Origin: Candidatus Frankia alpina | GTDB lineage: Bacteria; Actinomycetota; Actinomycetes; Frankiales; Frankiaceae | Assembly (NCBI RefSeq): GCF_902806485.1 | Contig: NZ_CADCWT010000006.1 | Location: 1-64,000 of the forward strand | Reading direction: 5' to 3' | DNA length: 64,000 nt | In this document: one piece after another, positions 54,522 to 63,638 of the stretch | Numbering within the stretch: the stretch's first letter is position 1 | Layout of the letters: each line of letters begins with the position of its first letter | Translations under genes and position numbers: made by a program | Notes under the pieces: model-generated | What the model saw: only the letters and a program-made list of their open reading frames with translations | Told to the model about the DNA's origin: nothing | Databases searched by the model: none

Positions 54522-54946
54522 CCACCCTGACGACGACCCTGCCGCCCGCCGGCATCCAGATCACCACCGACTCGGCGACCGAGCCGTTCTGGCAGGCGGC
54601 GAAGGAGAATCGGCTGGTCGCGCCGAAGCGCGCGGACTGCGGGACCTTCCGGCCGTTCTGCCCGAACTGCCAGTCCCAGAACGTCGACTGGGTGACCCTG
54701 TCCGGGCGGGCGACGGTGTTCAGCTTCAGCATCGTCGCCGGCGTGCCCGGCCAGCCGGAGCTGACCCTGGCCGCCGTCGTCGTGGACCTGCCCGACGCGC
54801 CGGGCGCACGGCTGGTGAGCAACGTCGTCGACGCCGATCCGAGCGCGGTCCAGATCGGGACGCCGTTCGTCGTCGACTTCGTCGAGATCGCCGACGGCTG
54901 GAAGCTGCCGGTGTTCCGGGTCGCGGCCGACGCCGTCGGCGGGTGA
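54518..54946 (+). CDS. DUF35 OB-fold protein with incomplete zinc ribbon
   Basis: A 142-aa partner of thiolase-like proteins. Rubredoxin-like ribbon followed by an OB fold (FSFSIVAGVPGQPELTLAAVV). The ribbon reads KRADCGTFRPFCPNCQ; the first Cys of the usual CxxCG...CPxC set is Arg (CGC, one change from TGC), so only three ligands remain. In steroid degradation such proteins form a hydratase or aldolase complex with the adjacent thiolase-like subunit. ATG 54518 overlaps the previous stop. Confidence 0.83.
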   Translation: MTTLTTTLPPAGIQITTDSATEPFWQAAKENRLVAPKRADCGTFRPFCPNCQSQNVDWVTLSGRATVFSFSIVAGVPGQPELTLAAVVVDLPDAPGARLVSNVVDADPSAVQIGTPFVVDFVEIADGWKLPVFRVAADAVGG

Positions 54947-55014
54947 GCGCGAGCGGGCCACGCGTGGGTATCTGAAAGTAGTATCTCGCGCACATCACGC
55001 TTGAGTGGGGGCGC

Positions 55015-55719
55015 ATGGAGCGGGTGGCCGCGGTGAGCACCGCGTCGGCGGTCGCCCACGTGCTGCGCGAGGAGATCCTCGGCCGCCAGGACGGCGACCT
55101 CTACCTGGGGCAGGAGGACGAGCTGCTGGCCCGGTTCGGGGTGAGCCGGCCGTCGCTGCGCCAGGCGGTGCGGCTGCTGCAGGCCGAAGGGATCCTCACC
55201 GTCCGCCGCGGTCATCACGGCGGGTTGTATGGGCAGCGCCCGGACGCGGCTGGTGTCGCTCACATGGCGTCGGTGTTCCTGCGGACCCGGCGGGCCTCCC
55301 TCGCCGACATCAGCGCCACCTACACCCTCATCACCACGCAGTGCGCCCGACTGGCGGCGCTCAACCCGGACGAGGCCGAGCGCCGCCGGCTGCTGACCTT
55401 CGTCGAGCAGACCGCCGGCGGCAGCCAGCGCGACCACGCCCGGGCCCGGGTGCAGTGGGGGATCCTGCTCGCCGAGCTCGCGCGCAGCCCCACCCTGCAG
55501 CTGTTCGAGGATGTGCTCGGTTCGTTGTCGCGCTACCCGACCACGCAGCCCCTCCTGCTGGACCCGGACAGCATCGCGCTGGCCTGCGAGCAGTGGCGGC
55601 AGATAGCCGAGGCGGTCCGCGACGGTGACGCCGACACCGGGGCGGCACTGTCCCGCGAGCACGGCGACGCGCGGGTCCGCTACATCCGCGACCTCCCCGA
55701 GGACCTCCTCGGCTGGTGA
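55015..55719 (+). CDS. GntR-family (FadR subgroup) regulator
   Basis: A 234-aa protein with winged helix (TASAVAHVLREEILG, LLARFGVSRPSLRQAVRLLQ, GILTVRRGHHGG) and an FCD-like helical domain. It is in line with the amidohydrolase-thiolase-DUF35 operon but has its own AT-rich upstream DNA with two GTATCT repeats (54966-54988). A likely local repressor of the island. Confidence 0.85.
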   Translation: MERVAAVSTASAVAHVLREEILGRQDGDLYLGQEDELLARFGVSRPSLRQAVRLLQAEGILTVRRGHHGGLYGQRPDAAGVAHMASVFLRTRRASLADISATYTLITTQCARLAALNPDEAERRRLLTFVEQTAGGSQRDHARARVQWGILLAELARSPTLQLFEDVLGSLSRYPTTQPLLLDPDSIALACEQWRQIAEAVRDGDADTGAALSREHGDARVRYIRDLPEDLLGW

Positions 55720-55795
55720 GCCCGGCGGCCGGACGGCACGCCGGCGGGCGGGGCTGCCGCAGCCGTCCGGGCGTCGTCGAGGCGTCGTCCAGGCG

Positions 55796-56797
55796 TCAGG
55801 CAGCGGCGACGGCGCTCATGAGGCGCACCGTCGACTCGGCGTAGCGGGCGCGGCGCCGGTCGCTGACCATGAATGCCGGACTGGACAGGAATGCGAGGTC
55901 GGGCAGGGCCTTGCGGGCCGCCAGGCGTTGCTCGGCCTCCCGGAGGTCGCCGCACAGGGCGATCGCGTCGAGCATCTCGTCGCTGACGGCCGCGGCCATC
56001 CCCGGGATGTCCCCGGAGCGGAACGCGGTGCGGATCGCGGCCACCTCCTCGCCCCAGCCGTGCAGCTCGACGAGGGTGTCGTAGGTCTTCACCGTGAGGT
56101 AGAAGGCGATCTGGAGCCGGGCGTCGCGCCGTCCCCGCTGCGGGTCCTCCTCGTCGACGGCGGTGATGAGCCAGCCCCAGCGGCGCAGCGACTCCGGGTC
56201 CCGCCCGGCCGCGGTGGCGCCCTCGTGCAGGTTCGGGCGGACCGTCTCCGTCCACCACCGGTCGGTGAAGATGCCGTGGCCGAGGATGCCGTCGGCGGTC
56301 CGCCCGGCGGCGGTCACCATCCGCCGGTTGAACGAGCCGAGCAGGATCGGCACGTCGAGCCGGCCGAGGACGGGGGCGCGGATGTCGGCGTGGATCGGGT
56401 AGAACTCGCCCTCGTGCACCACGGGCGGCCCGTTCTCCGCGGTCAGGTAGGCGCGGATCGCCCCGACGAGGTCCTCCATCCGCCGCACCGGCTCGCTGGC
56501 CGCGGACGCGAACCAGTCGGTGTTCATCCGGTAGGTGCCGGACCCGAGGCCGAGGAAGATCCGCCCGGGGGCGCGCGCGGACAGGTGCCGCAGCGCCGAG
56601 GCGTGCACGAACGGCGAGCGGGCGAACGCGTAGGCGATGCCGGGCCCGACCAGGGCCCGGCGGGTGGCGGCGACCATCTCGCCGGTCGTCAGGTAGGAGT
56701 TCGTGTCGGCGAACTCGCCGGCGCAGAAGGCGGTTGCCCCAGCCTGTTCGGCCAGCTCCGCGACCTGCGGGCCCGGCCAGGGAAGTCCCCACTGCAT
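55796..56797 (-). CDS. Luciferase-like, probably F420-dependent oxidoreductase
   Basis: A 333-aa intact LLM-family protein. MQWGLPWPGPQVAELAEQAG, ALVGPGIAYAFARSPFVHAS, GRIFLGLGSGTYRMN and VPILLGSFNRRMVTAAG are typical. ATG 56797 has GGAGG upstream; residues before it are not conserved. F420 rather than FMN is inferred from subgroup resemblance. Divergent from the next dehydrogenase. Confidence 0.8.
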   Translation of the reverse strand: MQWGLPWPGPQVAELAEQAGATAFCAGEFADTNSYLTTGEMVAATRRALVGPGIAYAFARSPFVHASALRHLSARAPGRIFLGLGSGTYRMNTDWFASAASEPVRRMEDLVGAIRAYLTAENGPPVVHEGEFYPIHADIRAPVLGRLDVPILLGSFNRRMVTAAGRTADGILGHGIFTDRWWTETVRPNLHEGATAAGRDPESLRRWGWLITAVDEEDPQRGRRDARLQIAFYLTVKTYDTLVELHGWGEEVAAIRTAFRSGDIPGMAAAVSDEMLDAIALCGDLREAEQRLAARKALPDLAFLSSPAFMVSDRRRARYAESTVRLMSAVAAA

Positions 56798-57000
56798 GTG
56801 TCGCCACCTCCGGGTCGGGAGCCCGGCGTCCCGGCGGCGCCGCGGCCGCCGATCGGCCGGTGAGCGCCGTCGCTCCAGTTCTCGCCTTCCTCGCGAACTT
56901 AGTAAACCATGTAACCTTGCAGCGATGTTCACGCGGCGGCGTCCGTCGCCGAGGACGGGGCCCTCCCATGGACGCGGTCTGCAGGCGAGGAGGAGGCGTG

Positions 57001-58182
57001 GTGGCAGCCGTGGAGACCGTCGACCGGCCCCGGCAGGGCGAATTCCTCGGCCCGCTGCGGGAGTTCCTGGCCGCGCACGCGGGCGCGGCGTCCCGTGGTG
57101 GTACCGCGCGGCTCACCTGGGCCCGCGCCTTCCATGCCGACCTGACCGACGCGGGGCTCGCGGCGCCAGGGTGGCCGAAGGAGGTCGGCGGCATGGATCT
57201 CTCGCTGCCCGACCAGATCGCCTACCACCGGGAGATGACGAAGGCACGTGCCTCCAGGCACCCGTGCGGCCTGTCGTTCATCGTGGCCCCCACTCTGATC
57301 CGCCACGGCACGCCGGCGCAGAAGGACCGTTTCCTGCGCCCGCTGCTGCGCGCGGACGAGTTCTGGTGCCAGGGCTTCTCGGAGCCCGGCGCCGGCAGCG
57401 AGCTGACGGCGCTGTCGACGAGAGCCGTGCGCGACGGCGACCACTACGTCGTCACCGGCCAGAAGCTGTGGACCAGCCAGGCGCACCTCGCCGACTGGAT
57501 GTTCGCGCTGGTGCGCACCGGTGAACCGGGCCCGAAGGGGATCAGCTACCTGCTGCTGTCGATGACCTCGCCGGGGTTGACGGTGCGGCCGCTGCGTGAC
57601 ATCAGCGGTGGCACGCACTTCGCCGAGGTGTTCCTCGACGAAGTGCGCGTGCCGGTCGAGAACCTCGTCGGCCAGGAGAACGAGGGCTGGTCGATCGTGC
57701 GCACGAGCCTCGGCCACGAGCGGGCCACGGCGTTCCTGTCGGATGAGTTCCGCTACCGCCGGGTGGTGACCGAGCTGATCGCGCTCGCCGCCACGTCGCC
57801 GGCCGGGGACGACCCGGTGGTGCGCCAGGACCTCGCGCGGATGGAGGCGGGGGTGCGCATCCTCGCCTCGAACAGCCGCCGGGCCCTGGAGACGGTGCTC
57901 GCCGGACGCGATCCCGGGCCCGCGTCCTCGGTCAACCGGCTGATGCGCGCGGAGTTCGACCAGCGCCTGCACGAGGTGGCGCTGCGGGTGATCGGGCCGG
58001 ATGCGGTGCTCGGCAACCGCGAGCCGACCGCGCCCGAAGGCGGCCGGTGGACCTACGGCTACCTGATGAGCCGGTCGGCGACGATCGGTGCCGGCACGGC
58101 CGAGATCCAGCGCAACACGATCGCCGAGCGGGTGCTGGGGCTGCCCGCCCCGCCACCGGTGCCGGGGACTGGACGCGGGTGA
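57001..58182 (+). CDS. Acyl-CoA dehydrogenase, large subunit type
   Basis: A 393-aa intact flavoprotein. QGFSEPGAGSELTALSTRAV (FAD/substrate loop), GQKLWTSQAHLADWMFALVR, and GHERATAF with the probable helix-G catalytic Glu; the end GAGTAEIQRNTIAERVLGLP is standard. GTG 57001 follows the strong GAGGAGGAGG site; ATG 56968 is an alternative. The next gene is a second, shorter dehydrogenase, a pairing typical of heterotetrameric FadE enzymes of steroid-type side chains. Confidence 0.87.
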   Translation: MAAVETVDRPRQGEFLGPLREFLAAHAGAASRGGTARLTWARAFHADLTDAGLAAPGWPKEVGGMDLSLPDQIAYHREMTKARASRHPCGLSFIVAPTLIRHGTPAQKDRFLRPLLRADEFWCQGFSEPGAGSELTALSTRAVRDGDHYVVTGQKLWTSQAHLADWMFALVRTGEPGPKGISYLLLSMTSPGLTVRPLRDISGGTHFAEVFLDEVRVPVENLVGQENEGWSIVRTSLGHERATAFLSDEFRYRRVVTELIALAATSPAGDDPVVRQDLARMEAGVRILASNSRRALETVLAGRDPGPASSVNRLMRAEFDQRLHEVALRVIGPDAVLGNREPTAPEGGRWTYGYLMSRSATIGAGTAEIQRNTIAERVLGLPAPPPVPGTGRG

Positions 58183-58243
58183 GGCGCCGTGGTGCCGCCG
58201 GGCGCCGGGCCGGGGCCGCAGGACGACGAGGAGTGAGGTGAAC

Positions 58244-59402
58244 GTGGATACCGCCGAGGCGGAGGGCGAACTGCGCGACGCGCTGGCGCGGCTGCTGCGC
58301 GAACGCTGCGACATCGAACAGGTCAGGGGGATCGCGGCCGCGCCGGGCGGCTGGGATCGACAGCTGTGGTCGGAGCTTGCGGCCATGGGCGTGGTGGGGC
58401 TCGCCGCCCCGGCGGAGCATGGCGGGGAGGGGGCGGGGAGGGGGCGAGGCTGGCGCTGCTGGCCGTCGCCCAGGAGGAACTGGGCCGCCGGGTGGCGCCG
58501 GTGCCGCTGCTGTCCTGCGCGATCGCGCAGGCCGCGCTGCTCGCCGTCGTGGACGGGATCGCACCGGGTGCGGCCGCCGCGGCCGCGCTGCTGCCGGCGG
58601 TCGCCTCGGGCCAGACGCCGGCGGCCATCGCGGTCGGACGCACCGTCGACGGTTGGACGCCACTGGCGACGGTGCGCGCCGAGCAGGCGGCCGGGGGCTG
58701 GCAGCTGACCGGGACGGCCCCCGTCGTCGCGGACGCCACGGCCGCGCGGGCACTGCTCGTCGCCGCCACGACCGACACCGGCCCCGCGTTGTTCGCTGTC
58801 GACGTGCCCCCTCGGCCGGCGCGGGCTCGGGCGGTGGTGATGGCGGCGCCGCTGGGGTCGCGGTCCGGGTCGAACCGCTCGACGTTCTCGATGCGACCCG
58901 CCCGCTCGCCCGGGTCACCTTGGACACGCCCGCGACCCTGCTCGCCGGTCCGGCCGAGTTCGCCGCGGTGCTCGCCGCCACCCGCTGGGTGGCGCTGACG
59001 CTGCTGGCGGCCGAGGCCGTCGGCGTCTCGGCGCGGTGCACCGAACTGGCCGTGGACTACGCGGGCATCCGTCACCAGTTCGGCCGGCCGATCGGCACCT
59101 ACCAGGCGATCTCGCATCGCTGCGCAGACATGTTCGTCGGTACCGAGGCGGCCCGCGCCCTCGTCGCCGTCGCCGCGCAGGCCCTCGACGCGGCGGTGGC
59201 CCTGGCCGCCGCCGAGGCGCTCGAGGCCGCGGTCGGTGCCGCGCAGGGCAGCCTGCAGGTGCACGGCGGGATCGGCTTCACCTGGGAGCACCCCGTGCAT
59301 CACTACCTGCGTCGGGCGAAGTCCAGCGAGGCGTTGATCGCGGCGCCGGACCGGCTGCGCGAGCAGGCCGCGTCCCGGCTGGTCGCGGCCGCCCGGCGCT
59401 GA
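58244..59402 (+). pseudogene. Acyl-CoA dehydrogenase, small subunit type, two frameshifts
   Basis: About 383 codons once repaired. MDTAEAEGELRDALARLLRE to AAPAEHGGEG is in one frame; ARLALLAVAQEELGRRVAPV onward in a second; GVAVRVEPLDVLDATRPLAR to the end in a third. The first shift is an exact 11-bp tandem duplication (58423-58444): one copy gives AEHGGEGARLALL. The second, at about 58840, fits one lost G. The C-terminal HGGIGFTWEHPVHHYLRRAK is typical of small subunits that lack the catalytic Glu. Coupled to the intact large subunit. Confidence 0.8.
58423..58444. repeat. 11-bp tandem duplication causing a frameshift
   Basis: CGGGGAGGGGG occurs twice in direct succession inside the dehydrogenase gene. 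Removing either copy restores the reading frame. Confidence 0.85.
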
Positions 59403-59618
59403 GACGGCTCCGGGGTTGGCCGATCGACTTCATGCAATTCCTTAAACCTAATTAATTTATCTAGTGGTAGCTTGGGCGAACGGGCCTTCTCGGCGGTTCT
59501 CCGGATCCGTCCGGCGGCAAGGAGCGATGATGCGGGACCCTGTGATCGAGGCCGTCGGAAAACCCGGCCTCCTGCGTGCCCCTCGCGGGTCGGCCGTCGT
59601 CGCGCGGGGTCACGCCCG
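59403..59618. promoter_or_regulatory. AT-rich promoter region of the ligase/dehydrogenase operon
   Basis: 216 bases with a striking AT-rich core at 59436-59468 (contains TTAAACCTAATTAATTTATC), unlike anything else in the island. It probably carries the promoter for the following operon. No exact -35/-10 pair stands out. Confidence 0.4.
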
Positions 59619-61149
59619 ATGACCGGGCCCGCTGACCTGCCGGGCCGGCTGCGCGCGCTGTGGGAGGCGCCCGACTCCGCCCCCGCCCTCCAGGTCGACG
59701 GTGCCTGGGTGCCCTGGGGGACCCTGCGCGCGCTCGCCGACGAGATCCTCGCGGCCTCGACGGCCTCGGCCTCGGCCGCGGTGCGCGCGTCGGCGTCCTG
59801 CTCGGAAACTGGACTGAGTCGATCGCGGCGATTCTCGCGATCCTCGGCACCGAGCGCTGCCTGACGGTCTTCAACCCGCTGCAGCCGGCTGAGCGGCTCG
59901 CCGGCGACCTGGAGCGGGCCACCCCGCCGGTGCTCATCGTGCCGGAGCGGGCCTGGGCGTCCTCGGGGCTCGCGGAGCCGGTCGAGCGGCTCGGTATCAG
60001 CCTCATCCGCACCTCGCCCGAGGGGATCGCGTCGCTGCGCGCTGGCCGCGCCGATGCCGCGGTCACCGCCCGCGACGCGCCGGGCATCGCCGTCGAACTC
60101 ACCACTTCGGGTACCACCGGGCCGCCCAAGCGCATCCCGCTGACCTACCGCCAGCTCGAGGCTTCGGTCGGGTCCGCCCGGGGACACATGAAGCCCGGCG
60201 GCGGCGATCGGTCCTACTTCGAGGGCGGCGTGGCCATCGTCGCCGTCCCGCTGGTGCACATCGGCGGGATGTGGGGGGCGCTGCAGGCTCTCGGTGACGC
60301 GCGACGCATCGTGCTGCTGGAGCGCTGGACCCTGGACCGCTGGCTCGACGTCATCCGCGAGCACCGGCCTCGCCTCGGCGCGCTGCCGCCGGCGGCGCTG
60401 CGCACCCTGATGAGTGGGAACGTGCCCGCCGAGGACCTCGCGAGCCTGCGCGCGCTGACCTGCGGGACCGCCCCGGTGTCGCCCGAGCTGGTCGACGAGG
60501 TGCTGGAGCGCTACGGCATCCACGTGCTCGGCGTGTACGGCGCGACCGAGTTCTCCGGCGCGGTGGCCGGCTGGTCGCTGCCGGACCATCGGCAGTGGTG
60601 GGCGAAGAAGCGGGGCAGCGTCGGGCGCGCCTTCCCGGGGGTGGGACTGCGCGTCGTGGCCGAGGACGGCGAGGTACAGCCGACGGGTGCCGGCGGACTG
60701 CTGGAGATCAGGACCGACCAGGCCGGGGCACGGGCGCGCGCGGACGGCTGGACCCGGACCAGCGACCTCGCCCGCATCGACGAGGACGGCTTCCTCTACA
60801 TCGAGGGTCGCGCCGACGATGTGATCATCCGGGGTGGATTCAAGATCACTCCAATCGCGGTGAAGGAGGTGTTGGAGAAGCATCCGGCGGTCGCCGAGGC
60901 GGCGGTGTTCGGCCTGCCCGACGAGCGCCTCGGCCAGGTACCCGTCGCCGTGGTGGAGGCGGCGCCCGGCGCCGGGCCGCTCAGCGAGCAGGAGCTGCGC
61001 GACTGGTGCCGAACGCGGATGCTGCCCTACGAGGTGCCGGCGCGGGCGCTGACCGTGCCGGAACTGCCCCGCGGGGTGTCCCAGAAGGTCAGCTGCCCGA
61101 CCTGGTGGCGTTGTTCGCCGCCCCGCCGCAGGCCGCCCCAACCCTGTAA
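59619..61149 (+). pseudogene. Acyl-CoA ligase (AMP-forming), two frameshifts
   Basis: ATG 59619 reads MTGPADLPGRLRALWEAPDS; the frame shifts at about 59755-59775 and continues RGARVGVLLGNWTESIAAIL. P-loop LTTSGTTGPPKRIPLTYRQL, VYGATEFSGAVAG, GWTRTSDLARIDEDGF and VIIRGGFKITP are present. At about 61095 a base is lost (expected SQKVQLPDLVALF), so the first-frame end LPDLVALFAAPPQAAPTL stops at 61149, while the shifted frame runs on in phase into the next gene. Activity is doubtful because the terminal Lys region and N-terminus are affected. Confidence 0.78.
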
Positions 61150-61177
61150 CCCGCCCCCGCCGAGGAAAGAGACGCCC

Positions 61178-62320
61178 GTGGAACGCGAGATTTTCGAGGA
61201 CGAGCACCGGCAGTTCCGGGAGGTCGTCCGGGAGTTCATCGCCCGCGAGATCACCCCGTATCACGCCGGGTGGGAGGCCGAGGGGATCGTCGACCGGACG
61301 GTGTTCGCCAAGGCGGCCAAGCACGGGGTCATCGGGTTCAACATCGCCGAGGAGTTCGGTGGCGGCGGGGTTCGTGACTTCCGGTTCAACGCCGTCGTCG
61401 CCGAGGAGCTCGCGGCCGCGTTCGCCACCGGTCCGGGTTTCCTACTGCACAACGACGTCGTCGGCTCCTACCTGAGCCGGCTGCCCGACGACGAGCAGAA
61501 GGCGCGCTGGCTGCCCGGATTCGCCTCCGGGGAGGCGATCTGGGCGATCGGGATGACCGAGCCCGGTGCCGGCAGCGACCTGCAGGGCATCCGGACCTCC
61601 GCGGTGCGCGACGGTGACGACTGGCTCGTCTCGGGCGCCAAGACGTTCATCACCAACGGGATCCACTCCGACTACGTCATCGTCGTGGCGCGGACCGACC
61701 CGGCCGCCGGCAGCCGTGGCATCTCCCTGCTCGTCGTGGAGCGGGACATGCCCGGCTTCTCCCGCGGCCGCAACCTCGACAAGATCGGCCTGCATGCGCA
61801 GGACACCGCCGAGCTGTTCTTCGACGGCGTTCGGGTGCCGGCCCGTAACGTGCTGGGCAACCTGGGCGGCGGGTTCATCCACCTGATGGAGAACCTGCCC
61901 GAGGAGCGGCTGTCGATCGCGATCTCGGCGGTCGCCGGGGCGAGGGCGGTGTTCGACTCCACGCTGGAGTACACCAGGACCCGCACCGCCTTCGGTCAGC
62001 CGATCGGCAGCTTCCAGCACAACCGCTTCCTGCTGGCCGAGTTCGCCACCGAGATCGACATCGCCCAGGTGTACATCGACCGCTGCCTGACGGCGTCGTT
62101 CGAGGAGAAGCTGACCACCGTCGACGCCTCCAAGGCGAAGTGGTGGGCCACCGAGCTGCAGCAGAAGGTCGTCGACCGCTGCCTGCAACTGCACGGCGGC
62201 TACGGCTACATGGCGGAGTACCCCGTCGGGCGGGCGTTCACGGATGCCCGCATTCAGACCATCTACGGTGGCACGACGGAGATCATGAAGGAGATCATCG
62301 GTCGTTCGCTGGGCGTGTGA
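61178..62320 (+). CDS. Acyl-CoA dehydrogenase, long-chain type
   Basis: A 380-aa intact enzyme. AIGMTEPGAGSDLQGIRTSA, GAKTFITNGIHSDYVIVVAR, MENLPEERLSIAISA (helix G, catalytic Glu of the isovaleryl/long-chain type) and TIYGGTTEIMKEIIGRSLGV. GTG 61178 (VEREIFEDEH) follows GAGGAAAGAG. Because of the ligase frameshift its frame is open upstream, but the start above is clear. Confidence 0.88.
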   Translation: MEREIFEDEHRQFREVVREFIAREITPYHAGWEAEGIVDRTVFAKAAKHGVIGFNIAEEFGGGGVRDFRFNAVVAEELAAAFATGPGFLLHNDVVGSYLSRLPDDEQKARWLPGFASGEAIWAIGMTEPGAGSDLQGIRTSAVRDGDDWLVSGAKTFITNGIHSDYVIVVARTDPAAGSRGISLLVVERDMPGFSRGRNLDKIGLHAQDTAELFFDGVRVPARNVLGNLGGGFIHLMENLPEERLSIAISAVAGARAVFDSTLEYTRTRTAFGQPIGSFQHNRFLLAEFATEIDIAQVYIDRCLTASFEEKLTTVDASKAKWWATELQQKVVDRCLQLHGGYGYMAEYPVGRAFTDARIQTIYGGTTEIMKEIIGRSLGV

Positions 62321-62388
62321 CAGCCGGCTCCGGATCACATGGCCGGAGCGCCGCGGACAACGTGTCGTCGTCGGGTTGGAGCAGGAGT

Positions 62389-63564
62389 CATGAGCGTGGA
62401 CCGAGTTAGGGGAGTTCCGGGCGCAGGTGCGGGCGTTCGTCGTCGGCCACGCGCCGGGTCGGGCAGCCAGGGCGGGGGTGCGCAGCCCGGAGAACGCCGA
62501 GGAGCTCGCCGAGCTGCGGCGCTGGATCGCCGCGCTGTTCGAGGCGGGCTACTACGGCGCCGACTGGCCGGTGGAGTTCGGTGGCGAGGCCGAGCACGAC
62601 CCGCGCCGTGACGTCGTCGTCGCCGAGGAGGTCGCGCGGGCCCGCGCCCCGATGCACTTCGGCGGCAACGCCCTGGCGGCCAGCGCCCTGATCCGCTTCG
62701 GCAGCGGCGGGCAGCAGGACCGGCTGCTGCCCGCGATCCGGTCCTGCGACGACCTGTGGTGCCAGCTGTTCAGCGAGCCCGACGCGGGCAGCGACCTGGG
62801 TGGGATGAGGACCCGGGCGGTGGCCGACGGCGACGGCTATGTCGTGACCGGCCAGAAGGTGTGGACCACCAACGGCCACTGGGCCGACCGCGGGTACCTG
62901 CTCGCACGCACCGACCCGGACGTGCCCAAGCACAAGGGCATCACCGCGTTCGCGATCGACATGGACACCCCGGGCATCGACGTCCGGCCGCTGCGCGAAC
63001 TCACCGGCACCTCCGACTTCAACGAGGTGTTCTTCGACGGGGTGCGCATCCCGGCCACCGCGGTGATCGGCACGCCCGGCCAGGGCTGGATCGTCGCGAA
63101 CGCGTCGCTGGCCGAGGAGCGCAACGGCGTCAGCGCCGCGGTCGTCGACCTCCAGCTTGCCTGGGAGGACCTGTACGCGCTCGCGCAGAAGATCGAGATC
63201 GACGGTCGGTCGGCGCTGGAGCAGGCCGACGTCCGCCAGCGCTTCGGCGCGTTGCGGGCCGAGATCCGCGCCTGCGCGCTGCTCGGGCAGTCCTCGTTCG
63301 CCCGCTGGCGGGCCCGGCCGGGAACGGGTGATCGACGCCCCAGCGGGGAAGCTGTGGTTCAGCGAGCTCAACCTGCGGTTGAACGAGTTCGCCGTGGACC
63401 TGCTCGGCGCGCGCGGCATCCTCACCGAGGGCGACACCGACGCCGTCGACGGCGGCCGCTGGCAGGACGCCTACCTCTACGCCCGCGCGTACACGATCGC
63501 CGGCGGCAGCTCGGAGATCATGCGCAACCTCATCGCCGAACGCGCCCTCGGCCTGCCCCGCTAG
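62389..63564 (+). pseudogene. Acyl-CoA dehydrogenase, two frameshifts
   Basis: ATG 62389 begins MSVD; one extra C (about 62401) shifts the frame, and the protein continues ELGEFRAQVRAFVVGHA-like in the second frame through LFSEPDAGSDLGGMRTRAVA, GQKVWTTNGHWADRGYLLAR and ASLAEERNGVSAAVVDL. At about 63312 it shifts back to ERVIDAPAGKLWFSELNLRL and ends GGSSEIMRNLIAERALGLPR. All motifs of a large-subunit dehydrogenase are present, so decay is recent. The middle frame runs on without a stop to the window end. Confidence 0.78.
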
Positions 63565-63638
63565 CTCGCCAGCCTGCCGACCCACCAGCCCGCCGACCCG
63601 CTAGCCGACCACACCGGTCGCGGAAGGATCCGCCCGAC

